A DNA stretch of 36,942 bases from Treponema sp. (GTDB taxonomy: Bacteria; Spirochaetota; Spirochaetia; Treponematales; Breznakiellaceae): assembly GCA_009784775.1 (NCBI GenBank), contig WQXQ01000008.1, forward strand, positions 1-36,942. The letters are read 5' to 3'. Below, piece after piece: positions 24,620 through 33,437 of this stretch; the stretch's first letter is position 1, and each line of letters starts with the position of its first letter. Made by a program: the position numbers and the translations under genes. Below the pieces are notes generated by a model. The model made no database searches. It saw only the letters and a list, made by a program, of their open reading frames with translations, and had not been told where the DNA came from.

Positions 24620-24655
24620 AAAAAAGGCTGCCCAGAGATAAACCGGGCAGCCTTT
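24620..24655 (-). terminator. intrinsic terminator of the giant lipoprotein operon
   Basis: On the minus strand an 11-bp perfect stem AAAGGCTGCCC/GGGCAGCCTTT (arms at 24645-24655 and 24623-24633) with an 11-base loop runs into six Us. It lies 24 bases after the stop of the beta-helix lipoprotein gene. Confidence 0.92.
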
Positions 24656-24679
24656 GGCTATGCTACAAATGATGTGCTG

Positions 24680-27600
24680 TTACGGCTGTCTTACCGCTCC
24701 CGGTACTGCCGGGAATGTTCTGACGTTGCCGTAGAAGTCCGTGGATGGGAAACCAGAAAAACCTGAAGGAATTATCCGAAGACTGGTGTTATCAACAGGT
24801 ACAAAGGTAGTGATATTGAATGGTACACCGGTGATACCAAGAGTTGCAAAAGTCGTGTCTCCGGTACTCTGATGCCAACCGCTTTGATTACTTTCAGGTC
24901 CATACGCTAAATCAATCACGTTATATCTATGATTGTTTTGAGATAACCAACGTGTACGAACCACATTATAGCCATTGGTAGCTGTATTAGAATAAAAAAT
25001 GTTTCCTGTAGATGTTAAAGTTCCGTTTTCTTTATAAATTACCCCAGCCTCATTTCCACAGAAATTATTGTAAAAAGTACATCCGGCAATAGTTAAATTC
25101 ATTTCGTAACTGTAAATTGCGCCGCCGCTATTTCTATCAGAATTTCCCGTTACAAAGGTGGCAGTAGCCCGGTTGCCGCTGAAAATACATGATTCCAACG
25201 ATACATTCGACCATTCACTTCGAATTGCTGCTCCGCCAGAAGTAGATAATCCGCCTCTAAAGTGAATGCGACTGATAGTCACCGTTCTATATTGTACAAA
25301 CAACAAATGCGAAATATCATTCTGAGGCATTGAACCTCCTCGAGTTACGATTACACCATTACCCTCAATGGTAATAGATTTATTAATTATCTCCAGACGC
25401 CTGTTCAAAGAAATAGTGGTAGAACCCGGTGTTACCCCGCTTATTCGGATAATATCTCCATCTACTGCATTAACTAGTGCATGACGTAAGGTTCCCGGTG
25501 TATTTTCACTTCCTGCCGCGTCTGTAAAAATTGATACGACTCTTACGAATTCCGCTCTTACACCAGTGTGGGTCGTCATATCTAAATTCAGAGGGTTAGC
25601 ATCTCCGATATTGGTATTATCAACCCACCAATGTACACTATATCCTGTTTGAGGATAAGCAGTCAGAAGAATTGAACCAACATATACCCCATCCACATCA
25701 GGCTCAGGCATTGTTTCCACATTACCTAAAGCGGGATTAGCTACCGATAAATCAAGGTAATAACCATTAATATTTGCAAACGCCTGTACCGCACCAGCAG
25801 CTGCACCAGCTATAATACGATCGCCATAGAAATCCCGTTCAGGATAATGCATGGGTATAATGGCTAATACATTTGCCGTTGCACTACCGGAAAGGAGTCT
25901 AAAGGTCTTAAGTGAAATTGGAATGCTGTCAATATTTTTATCCCCGAATACTGCTGTCCAGCCACTTTGCCTGCTTCCAGTTCCTATTTGAACATCAACC
26001 GCATTGTAACCTTGGGATGTAGTCAACGAACTGCCAGACACCACAGGACTAGTGCCAACAGTGTTCTCGTAAAACAGGTTTCCGATCAGGTTCAGTCTAC
26101 CGCTACTGGGTACATCAACACTTATCACTCCACCCGATCCGCTTGAACTGTTCCTGTAGAAGGTACAACCCTTGATAGTCATAATTCCGGTACCGTAAAT
26201 AGCGCCGCCAGTAGCATTGTCACCAATAACCTGATTTCCCGAGAATATACAAGATTCAATGATTAGTGTTCCATTGCTGTTAATAGCTCCGCCAAAATTA
26301 CTAGCTCTACCATTCTTAAAGTGAATACGTCGTATGGTTATTGTACCGCCAGTAAAACGCAGAAGCTGAGAAGTGTTATTTACCGTATTCCATAAAGGAC
26401 TTCGGGTTAAAGTTATACCATTTCCTTCAATGATGATATTTTTGTTTAATGCAGGCAATGCACTCGTCAATTCAATAGTAGTGGTACCGGGCGTTACCCC
26501 GTCAAAAAAGATAACGTCACCGTCTTCTGCATTATTTAAAGCATACCGCAAGGTAACATTTATTTCGCTGCCAGTATTATCATCAAAATCCGTAACGATC
26601 CACCCTCCTATTACTGCTCGCACTTTGGTATGCGCAGTAACTGACAGAATCAGTGTGTCATCATTGCCAGTATGTTCCCCATCTACCATCCAGAATACAC
26701 CAGAACCCACATAATCAGGAGCTTTATTAACAGTCAAAGTAATTGATTCAGGAAATAATCCATCATCATTAGGCTCTGGAAATGTGATTATACTCCCACG
26801 CCGGGTATCATTCACTGTGAAGTCAACGTAATAACCAAGCGCTGTACTTTGTACTGCACCAATAGCTGCGCCATTATTAATGGGATTTCCGTAAAAATCC
26901 TCTGTTGGATAATCATCGGGCAAAATAGCAATTGAATTTGCTGCATCACTATCGAAAAGCAATCGGAATGATGTTGGCGACACAGGCGGTTTTGAGAAAG
27001 TTAAAGTTTTGTCTCCCGTTTGAGGATTCCAGCCGCTCTGAACACCTGTAGTACCCAGAAATGCGTCAACCGCATTATAACCATGAGAATTAACTGGTCC
27101 GCTAATGCTATATACTGCTGGTCCAATATTACCAGCAGCAGTATTCCCGAAAAACAGATTCCCGGTTAAATTCACAACAGAGCCCATAGTGCATATTGCC
27201 GCACCTGCAATGATATTGTTAGAATTTTTGTAGAAAGTACAGCCCTTGACCGTCAATGTCCCTTCATTATAAATTGCTCCCCCTCGAGCACCAATGTTTA
27301 AACTTTCACCAATAACTTGATTACCACTAAATATACTGGATTGCACGGTTAGGTTTCCCCTATTAAATATTGCTCCGCCATGAGCACCAATACCATTTAA
27401 AAAATGTACTCTGTTTATTCTCACTGGACCGCTATTTATTGTCAATAACCGTGTATTACTGGAATTCCACAAAGGACTTGGGGTTAGAACTATACCGTTC
27501 CCTTCTATTGTGATATTTCTGCTTATAGGCGGTAAAAAATCAATCAATTCAATGGCCGTAACATTTGGCGTTACACCGTTAAACCATATAATATCTCCAT

Positions 27601-29464
27601 CTGCCGCATTATTAAGAGCATAACGTAATGTTACATTAGTACTACTACCCTCGTGATCAGTAAAATCAGATATTATTCTTCCGTATACTGCATGTATCCA
27701 AGAATGGGTCGTTACATCTAGTTGGTTAGTATTTATTATTTCATTTCCATTTACGATCCAGTACAGTAATCCATATCCTTGCACCGGGATTGCTGTCAGC
27801 GTAACCGGAGTTATACAAATTCCATCACTATCTTGATAGGTTGACGTACCAATGCTGCCAATCAAGCTATTATTCACAGTTAAGTCAAGATAAATACCAT
27901 TTCTGGTTAAACCTTGCACCGCACCGGCAGCAGCGCCAATAAGCTCGTAAATCGTTATGGGATTACCATAGAAATCTTCTTTTGGGTAGCTTGGAAAAGA
28001 CTCGGTTATTACATTTGCTGCTTCGCTTCCGTAAATAACCTTAAAAGTTTTCGGCGATAACGGAAGTTCGTTTATTACGATATCATCTATACCGGTAGCA
28101 CTGGCTATCCAACCACTTTCTTCAACACCTGTACCCAAAGCCTTATCAACCACATTAAATCCAACAGAAACCACAGTCCCGCCATACACCACAGAACCGG
28201 CAATTACGGCAGTATTTCCATAGAAAAGGTTTCCGGTTAGCCTAAGGGCAGCAGCAGTATCATTATAAATCGCTCCACCATAAGCACTACTGTTACCATA
28301 AAAAGTGCAGCCCCTTAAAATAAGGTCTCCGCCATTATAAACAGCACCGCCGCTTGCGGCATTGCTTGTAGTTTGATTCCCGCTAAAAATACAAGATTCA
28401 AACGTCAACTCCCCAATATTATGTATCGCCGATCCGTAATTAGCAGCATGACCATTTTTAAAGTGTATACGGCTGATATTTACTATATGGTTTTCACCTA
28501 CATACAGAAGCTGAGTGTTATCATTTGATGTACTCCATGAAGCGCTCCGGGTTAAAACAATACCATTACCCCAAATAGTAAGGTCTTTATTAATTTCCAA
28601 GCGACTGGCCAACTCAATTACACTGCCAGGTTCCAGCATTACTTTAATAATATGTCCTGCCTGAGCGCCGTTTATAGCATTACGCAAACTCCCAATACCA
28701 GCGTTATTTGCATTAACAACCAAAAATGATCTAAAATCATCGTTAGAAAAAGTAAAATTTGCTAAACTAGTTTGAGTAATAAGGTTTTGATAAATGTGAA
28801 CTACTTCAGTTTTGCCTGTATAAGCTCCGCTTGTGTTTCTTAACAATACGTCCAGCAGATAGTACCCTACCGGTATATTATTCAAAGTACCGTTTAAAGT
28901 AACTGGACTAAAACCAGTGCCATCCATCAAATTAAATACTTCATCTCCGGCAATCCGGCTTAAAGTTAAAGTATCTACCGTAGTTCCCGAAGGATAGCTT
29001 AGGCCAAATCGCAGAGTTCCTGTCCCCTGACCGGTAACAAAAGGACGCAGGGTAACCGTAATATCCGAGGTATACTCCCCTTCTATAATGGTGAAAACAC
29101 TGTTTCCCTGTGCAGCCAGTCTGGTTTCGTCCATACTTACATAGGCTTTTACCGTCAGTTGGTAGTCTCCCGGCTCCAATATAAAAAGATCATCTTCCGG
29201 GGTTATTGCCTCCGGTTCTCCGCCATCTTTGGAAAAAAGGTATTCAAAGTAATTAAAAGCGGACAATACCGGATCGGGCATTGCGGTACGGGCAGCACCC
29301 TGAACAAAGGAAATTCGTATTGCCCCATAACCTTCGGGGATGAAAACATTTATTTCCGGACTGGAATTGCCGGATTTTGGTTTGTCAAAGAAAACGTTTG
29401 AACAGCCGCTCGCTATCAGCAGCACTGCTGCAATAATCGTTAATAATATTTGTATCTTTTTCAT
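24680..29464 (-). CDS. giant lipoprotein with four beta-helix modules
   Basis: A lipobox I-A-S-G-C near residue 21 and an N-terminal module (about 40-245) lead into four homologous modules of about 345 residues each (about 248-598, 598-945, 945-1290 and 1290-1594). Each module has a right-handed beta-helix of pectate-lyase type: L-R-x-A-[LI]-N-x-A, then I-x-G-N-G-I-x-L-T, I-H-F-x-N-G, E-S-C-I-F-S-G-N, G-G-A-I-Y-N and G-C-T-F-Y-x-N. It then has a D-F-Y-G-N...G-A-V-Q segment like choice-of-anchor Q domains. The first three end with an InlB-repeat-like beta unit. The ATG at 29462-29464 (product 1594 residues) is preferred because AGGAG, shared with the upstream stop, is correctly spaced for it. 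It is probably a cell-surface polysaccharide-binding or adhesion protein; no catalytic residues were identified. Confidence 0.85.
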   Translation of the reverse strand: MKKIQILLTIIAAVLLIASGCSNVFFDKPKSGNSSPEINVFIPEGYGAIRISFVQGAARTAMPDPVLSAFNYFEYLFSKDGGEPEAITPEDDLFILEPGDYQLTVKAYVSMDETRLAAQGNSVFTIIEGEYTSDITVTLRPFVTGQGTGTLRFGLSYPSGTTVDTLTLSRIAGDEVFNLMDGTGFSPVTLNGTLNNIPVGYYLLDVLLRNTSGAYTGKTEVVHIYQNLITQTSLANFTFSNDDFRSFLVVNANNAGIGSLRNAINGAQAGHIIKVMLEPGSVIELASRLEINKDLTIWGNGIVLTRSASWSTSNDNTQLLYVGENHIVNISRIHFKNGHAANYGSAIHNIGELTFESCIFSGNQTTSNAASGGAVYNGGDLILRGCTFYGNSSAYGGAIYNDTAAALRLTGNLFYGNTAVIAGSVVYGGTVVSVGFNVVDKALGTGVEESGWIASATGIDDIVINELPLSPKTFKVIYGSEAANVITESFPSYPKEDFYGNPITIYELIGAAAGAVQGLTRNGIYLDLTVNNSLIGSIGTSTYQDSDGICITPVTLTAIPVQGYGLLYWIVNGNEIINTNQLDVTTHSWIHAVYGRIISDFTDHEGSSTNVTLRYALNNAADGDIIWFNGVTPNVTAIELIDFLPPISRNITIEGNGIVLTPSPLWNSSNTRLLTINSGPVRINRVHFLNGIGAHGGAIFNRGNLTVQSSIFSGNQVIGESLNIGARGGAIYNEGTLTVKGCTFYKNSNNIIAGAAICTMGSVVNLTGNLFFGNTAAGNIGPAVYSISGPVNSHGYNAVDAFLGTTGVQSGWNPQTGDKTLTFSKPPVSPTSFRLLFDSDAANSIAILPDDYPTEDFYGNPINNGAAIGAVQSTALGYYVDFTVNDTRRGSIITFPEPNDDGLFPESITLTVNKAPDYVGSGVFWMVDGEHTGNDDTLILSVTAHTKVRAVIGGWIVTDFDDNTGSEINVTLRYALNNAEDGDVIFFDGVTPGTTTIELTSALPALNKNIIIEGNGITLTRSPLWNTVNNTSQLLRFTGGTITIRRIHFKNGRASNFGGAINSNGTLIIESCIFSGNQVIGDNATGGAIYGTGIMTIKGCTFYRNSSSGSGGVISVDVPSSGRLNLIGNLFYENTVGTSPVVSGSSLTTSQGYNAVDVQIGTGSRQSGWTAVFGDKNIDSIPISLKTFRLLSGSATANVLAIIPMHYPERDFYGDRIIAGAAAGAVQAFANINGYYLDLSVANPALGNVETMPEPDVDGVYVGSILLTAYPQTGYSVHWWVDNTNIGDANPLNLDMTTHTGVRAEFVRVVSIFTDAAGSENTPGTLRHALVNAVDGDIIRISGVTPGSTTISLNRRLEIINKSITIEGNGVIVTRGGSMPQNDISHLLFVQYRTVTISRIHFRGGLSTSGGAAIRSEWSNVSLESCIFSGNRATATFVTGNSDRNSGGAIYSYEMNLTIAGCTFYNNFCGNEAGVIYKENGTLTSTGNIFYSNTATNGYNVVRTRWLSQNNHRYNVIDLAYGPESNQSGWHQSTGDTTFATLGITGVPFNITTFVPVDNTSLRIIPSGFSGFPSTDFYGNVRTFPAVPGAVRQP

Positions 29465-29474
29465 TGTCATTCTC

Positions 29475-32400
29475 CTAGTTAGTTACGGTAAAACGAATTT
29501 CGGTTGAATATGGCACAGTATTTTTATAAACTGTTACATTCAATCGATAGGTTCCAATATTATAATCAGACGCATTGATGGTAACCGAACCATTTGCGTT
29601 TGTTTTAACAGGATACCCTAACATAGTCCATTGTATATTTGTATAGCCTGAATTCACCATGGCAGTAAAACTCCTGTCACTGCCGCTTTTTGAAATGGTG
29701 ATGTTATTTTCAGAAGCAAGTATCTGTCCATCATCCTCATTTACCCAAAGACTGATGGCAATATCAACTGTCCCATGCGTTGCGGCATATACATTGACAT
29801 TATGTGTTCCTGAAATCGCATAACCTGTTTTGGACACTGAAATACCTACGATTCCGCTTTCGGCAATTCCGCTTACAGCAAGCTCATATACTCCGTCACC
29901 TTTTTCGTCCAGACTTTCTCTGATTATTCCGGTACCACCAGACTCCAGAGTAATGTCTGTTATACTCAGGCCGATAATATCTTTGTCAAAGCCTAGAGTC
30001 AGCTTGGTTGTAGTAGCAGCTATTGATCCGTCAGCAACAAGGCTGGCAAAGACCGCAGGTTCTGCGTAATACACTGTAACGCTATGAGTTTTTGGGGTTA
30101 TGCTGTATCCGGCTTTATCTGCCGTTACGCCGATTGAACCGCTCTGACTAACACTGCCTATTGCAAGTTCATATACACCTGTACCAGTTCTGGTTAGTTC
30201 GCCTCTTGTTACTCCGGTATCGTTAGGCGTCAATGTTATATCAGCTGCAACTAACCCGTCTATATCTTCGTCAAAGGTTAATGTCAGCATGGTAGTCGTT
30301 TCAAAATCTCCGCCGTCGTTAGGAGTAACACCGATAAACTCAACCGGTTCCGCATAATGTACATTGATATTCCGGCTGGCCGGATTGAACGCAAAACCGT
30401 ATTTACTTAGAACCACGCCGATCTGTCCGTTTGCGCTCACGTCATCCAGATCAAGCTCATATACCCCCGTTCCGGTTCTGATCAGCTCGCCTTTGACTGC
30501 GCCGGTATCGCCTGTATCCAGGGTAATATCATTGGCATTCAAATCAGTAACATCTCTGTTGAAATTAAAGGTGAGTTTTGTTGTGGTGCTGGTTGCTGAA
30601 CCATCAGCGCTTATACTGGTGAAATTTACCGGTTCAGGATAATAATACACCTGAGTATTCTTGGTTCCGTTAGTGATAACAAACCCCACGGTATCATAAA
30701 CGGAAATATTCGCAACGGTTACTCCCAGGCTGCCAGTTTGATTAACGCCGCTCACATACAGGTTGTATGTGGCAAAGTGGTTCATTCCAACATTTGTACC
30801 GCCAGCATGAATCAGAGCGCCTCTGATTGCCCCGGTAGTACCGCTTAAGGTAATATGCGTCATATTCAAGTTTTGTACATCACTGAAATTGGGTTGATTG
30901 TGAAACATTAGTGTCAGCATAGTAGTCGTTTGGGTCGGTGATCCATTGGCAGTGATGGAATTAAAATCGATCTGCTTGGCATAATAATAACTGACATTTT
31001 GACTGGCAGAATCAATATTGTATCCGCTTTTGTTCACTGTAACGTATAACTTATCGCCGGGAACACCATTGGAAATGCCCATTATTTCCATGTCATATAC
31101 ACCATCACCCCTTGCGTACAGACCAAATCCTTTTTGCGCGTAGGAATAGCTTCCATGGAAAGTAATATCAGCCAGACTTAAGCCGGGAATATCCTGGGAA
31201 AAGGTCAATGTCAGCATGGTAGTTGTGACAAAATTGCCGCCATTAGCGGTAAGACTGACAAAGGTTACCGGCACAGGGAAATAATGAACGGAAGTACTCA
31301 TGGCTGCGGGACTAATATTGTATCCCGCTTTTTCCGCTACTGTTACGCCAACTGAACCGATTTCTATAATTCCGCTTACCGTTAGTTCGTAGATACCAGT
31401 TTCGATTCTGTTTAGCGCCCCCTTTGTTATACCTGTGTCACCGGGCGTAAGGGTAATATCTGCTGCGGTCAAACCGGCAATATCATTACTAAAGGTTAAG
31501 GTTAATGCGGTAGTAGTAACTGTTTCCGAACCGTCAGCAGACAGGCTTTCAAAGCTCACCTGTTCAACATAAAATACATAAACATTCCTTGTAGCAGGAT
31601 TTACATTGTATCCTGTTTGATGAGCCACTGTTACACCGACTGAGCCGCTTTCCCTAATTCCGCTTACTGTAAGCTCATATACACCGATTCCGGTTTTGTT
31701 TAATGATTCTTTTGTTATTCCAGTACTACCGGACGTCAATGAAATATCCGTTACCGTCAAATCATTGATATCCTGACCAAAAATTAAAGTTAGTTTGCTT
31801 GTGGTTGTGGTTGTCGCAGAACCGTCTGCGGTGACATTAGTGAATGAAATTGTCGGATCAACTTCGCTTGCTTTATAACCAGTACGCGCAAGGCGGAAAC
31901 CATGATTATTATATTGCCGATCACCAGAAGAAGATAAATGCACATAACCTATTCTCATGAATGAAGAGGTGTCCGTATATGCGCCGCCTCTTGTAATACG
32001 ACCTGAACACCATTCCCAAACATTTCCACTCATATCGTAGAGTCCTAATGTATTGGGCAGTTTGCTTTTTACCGCAGATGTTGTCCCACCATTATACACC
32101 GCTGCATTTCCGGTAGCGGTCCAGTTATATACATCCGCTGCAGCGCCGCTGGCAGAATCGCCTTTGGTGAACCAGGGATTACTGTATCCACTAACGGTAT
32201 TGGTATCATTATCCCGCCATCTCGCGGCCAGTTCCCATTCATTACTCAAAGGCAGACGAAAGCCCCTGGCAGTTACGCTGGGCGTTAGATCATCAAACAG
32301 CCACCACGCATCAGTGTCCCGAATGGGACTCCCATCGCCGTTGTACACCGTTGCCAGAGCTGCGCCGGTTTTTTCGTTCCAGTATTCGGTCAGGGCATTG

Positions 32401-33425
32401 CACCATACCACTGCATCGTACCAATTTATCATGGTAACCGGCTGCTGTTCGCTGCCATTCCCATCGCTTCCTTTTTGTCCTTCGCTTATGTTATAACCAT
32501 TTGCTATAGCCCATGTACGCACGGTATTCCAGAGCTCCCAAGTTACTGCGGTCTCCCCAATTTGGTAGGGATAGACAACTGCGGCACTTTCGTTGTCATA
32601 TTCTCCCGTGGGAAAAGTCACTCTTCCGGGTACTGCTGCCATATTAAAGAAGATATCGTTGGTATAATAAACGGTCATGGTTCCCGGCACTACGGTTACA
32701 TCAGAATCAATGGTATACAAAAAATCATTGTTGGTAAAATTATATTCCATCCCTTGTGCCATGGTGGTAAGATTTTTAGCAATATGCACCACTTCGGCTT
32801 TGACTATTTTGCCTCCATCTCTTTCCAATTCTACACGAAGCAGATAAAAACCCGCTTCAATCGGAAAAGAACCGGACGCACCGTAATCTACCAAGTTCAC
32901 TTCTTCCATTAACTCTCCAGATAACGATAATACTTGTAACACCGCGGCACTCACATCGTTAGGATACGCAAGGTCATACTCAAAAACGCCTGTTCCTCCT
33001 TCCATAATGCCATAAATATTAATGACAACATTGTTGTTATAGCCGCTTGATATATACTCAGTTTTACTTCCACGGGCTGCCTCATATTGGACATCATCGT
33101 TTATATACGCGATGGCGGTAATAGTCCAGGTTCCAATTGGCAGCGCAATACTGGTAGCATTGGAGTAGTACACCCATTCCGGGGTTTTTGCGGCCTGTCC
33201 GCTTTCCGGCGTAAATTCCAGTTTATAAAAACTGAAATACCACGGAGCCTGCGGAAACAGGGTACGAAAAACCTCATTATTCCCTATCTGAATAGTAACT
33301 GTACCCTGTTCCCCCGTTTCCTGCGAAACAGATGAGGGTGAAAATTGATTGATACATCCCGTCAAAAAAAGAATGCTTATAATACCAGCAATAATACTCG
33401 TGTATATAGTTATGTGCTTTTTCAT
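29475..33425 (-). CDS. giant lipoprotein with FGE/C-type-lectin-like domain and seven Ig-like repeats
   Basis: This 1316-residue lipoprotein has a lipobox F-L-T-G-C (Cys 24) and the same N-terminal module as the next gene (about 40-240). An FGE-sulfatase/SUMF1-like domain follows (about 245-515). It has V-T-W-E-L-W-N, V-T-M-I-N-W-Y-D-A-V-V-W-C-N, G-F-R-L-P-L-S-N-E-W-E-L-A-A-R, D-M-S-G-N-V-W-E-W-C and N-H-G-F-R-L-A-R-T. Seven Ig-like repeats of about 95 residues come next (about 527-1215), each with T-T-T-x-L-T-L-x-F, D-I-T-L and G-V-Y-E-L. The C-terminal module closes the protein. The domain is more likely a ligand-binding C-type-lectin fold than an enzyme. GGAGGAG precedes the ATG and overlaps the upstream stop. 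Confidence 0.87.
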   Translation of the reverse strand: MKKHITIYTSIIAGIISILFLTGCINQFSPSSVSQETGEQGTVTIQIGNNEVFRTLFPQAPWYFSFYKLEFTPESGQAAKTPEWVYYSNATSIALPIGTWTITAIAYINDDVQYEAARGSKTEYISSGYNNNVVINIYGIMEGGTGVFEYDLAYPNDVSAAVLQVLSLSGELMEEVNLVDYGASGSFPIEAGFYLLRVELERDGGKIVKAEVVHIAKNLTTMAQGMEYNFTNNDFLYTIDSDVTVVPGTMTVYYTNDIFFNMAAVPGRVTFPTGEYDNESAAVVYPYQIGETAVTWELWNTVRTWAIANGYNISEGQKGSDGNGSEQQPVTMINWYDAVVWCNALTEYWNEKTGAALATVYNGDGSPIRDTDAWWLFDDLTPSVTARGFRLPLSNEWELAARWRDNDTNTVSGYSNPWFTKGDSASGAAADVYNWTATGNAAVYNGGTTSAVKSKLPNTLGLYDMSGNVWEWCSGRITRGGAYTDTSSFMRIGYVHLSSSGDRQYNNHGFRLARTGYKASEVDPTISFTNVTADGSATTTTTSKLTLIFGQDINDLTVTDISLTSGSTGITKESLNKTGIGVYELTVSGIRESGSVGVTVAHQTGYNVNPATRNVYVFYVEQVSFESLSADGSETVTTTALTLTFSNDIAGLTAADITLTPGDTGITKGALNRIETGIYELTVSGIIEIGSVGVTVAEKAGYNISPAAMSTSVHYFPVPVTFVSLTANGGNFVTTTMLTLTFSQDIPGLSLADITFHGSYSYAQKGFGLYARGDGVYDMEIMGISNGVPGDKLYVTVNKSGYNIDSASQNVSYYYAKQIDFNSITANGSPTQTTTMLTLMFHNQPNFSDVQNLNMTHITLSGTTGAIRGALIHAGGTNVGMNHFATYNLYVSGVNQTGSLGVTVANISVYDTVGFVITNGTKNTQVYYYPEPVNFTSISADGSATSTTTKLTFNFNRDVTDLNANDITLDTGDTGAVKGELIRTGTGVYELDLDDVSANGQIGVVLSKYGFAFNPASRNINVHYAEPVEFIGVTPNDGGDFETTTMLTLTFDEDIDGLVAADITLTPNDTGVTRGELTRTGTGVYELAIGSVSQSGSIGVTADKAGYSITPKTHSVTVYYAEPAVFASLVADGSIAATTTKLTLGFDKDIIGLSITDITLESGGTGIIRESLDEKGDGVYELAVSGIAESGIVGISVSKTGYAISGTHNVNVYAATHGTVDIAISLWVNEDDGQILASENNITISKSGSDRSFTAMVNSGYTNIQWTMLGYPVKTNANGSVTINASDYNIGTYRLNVTVYKNTVPYSTEIRFTVTN

Positions 33426-33437
33426 ATTTACTCCTCC

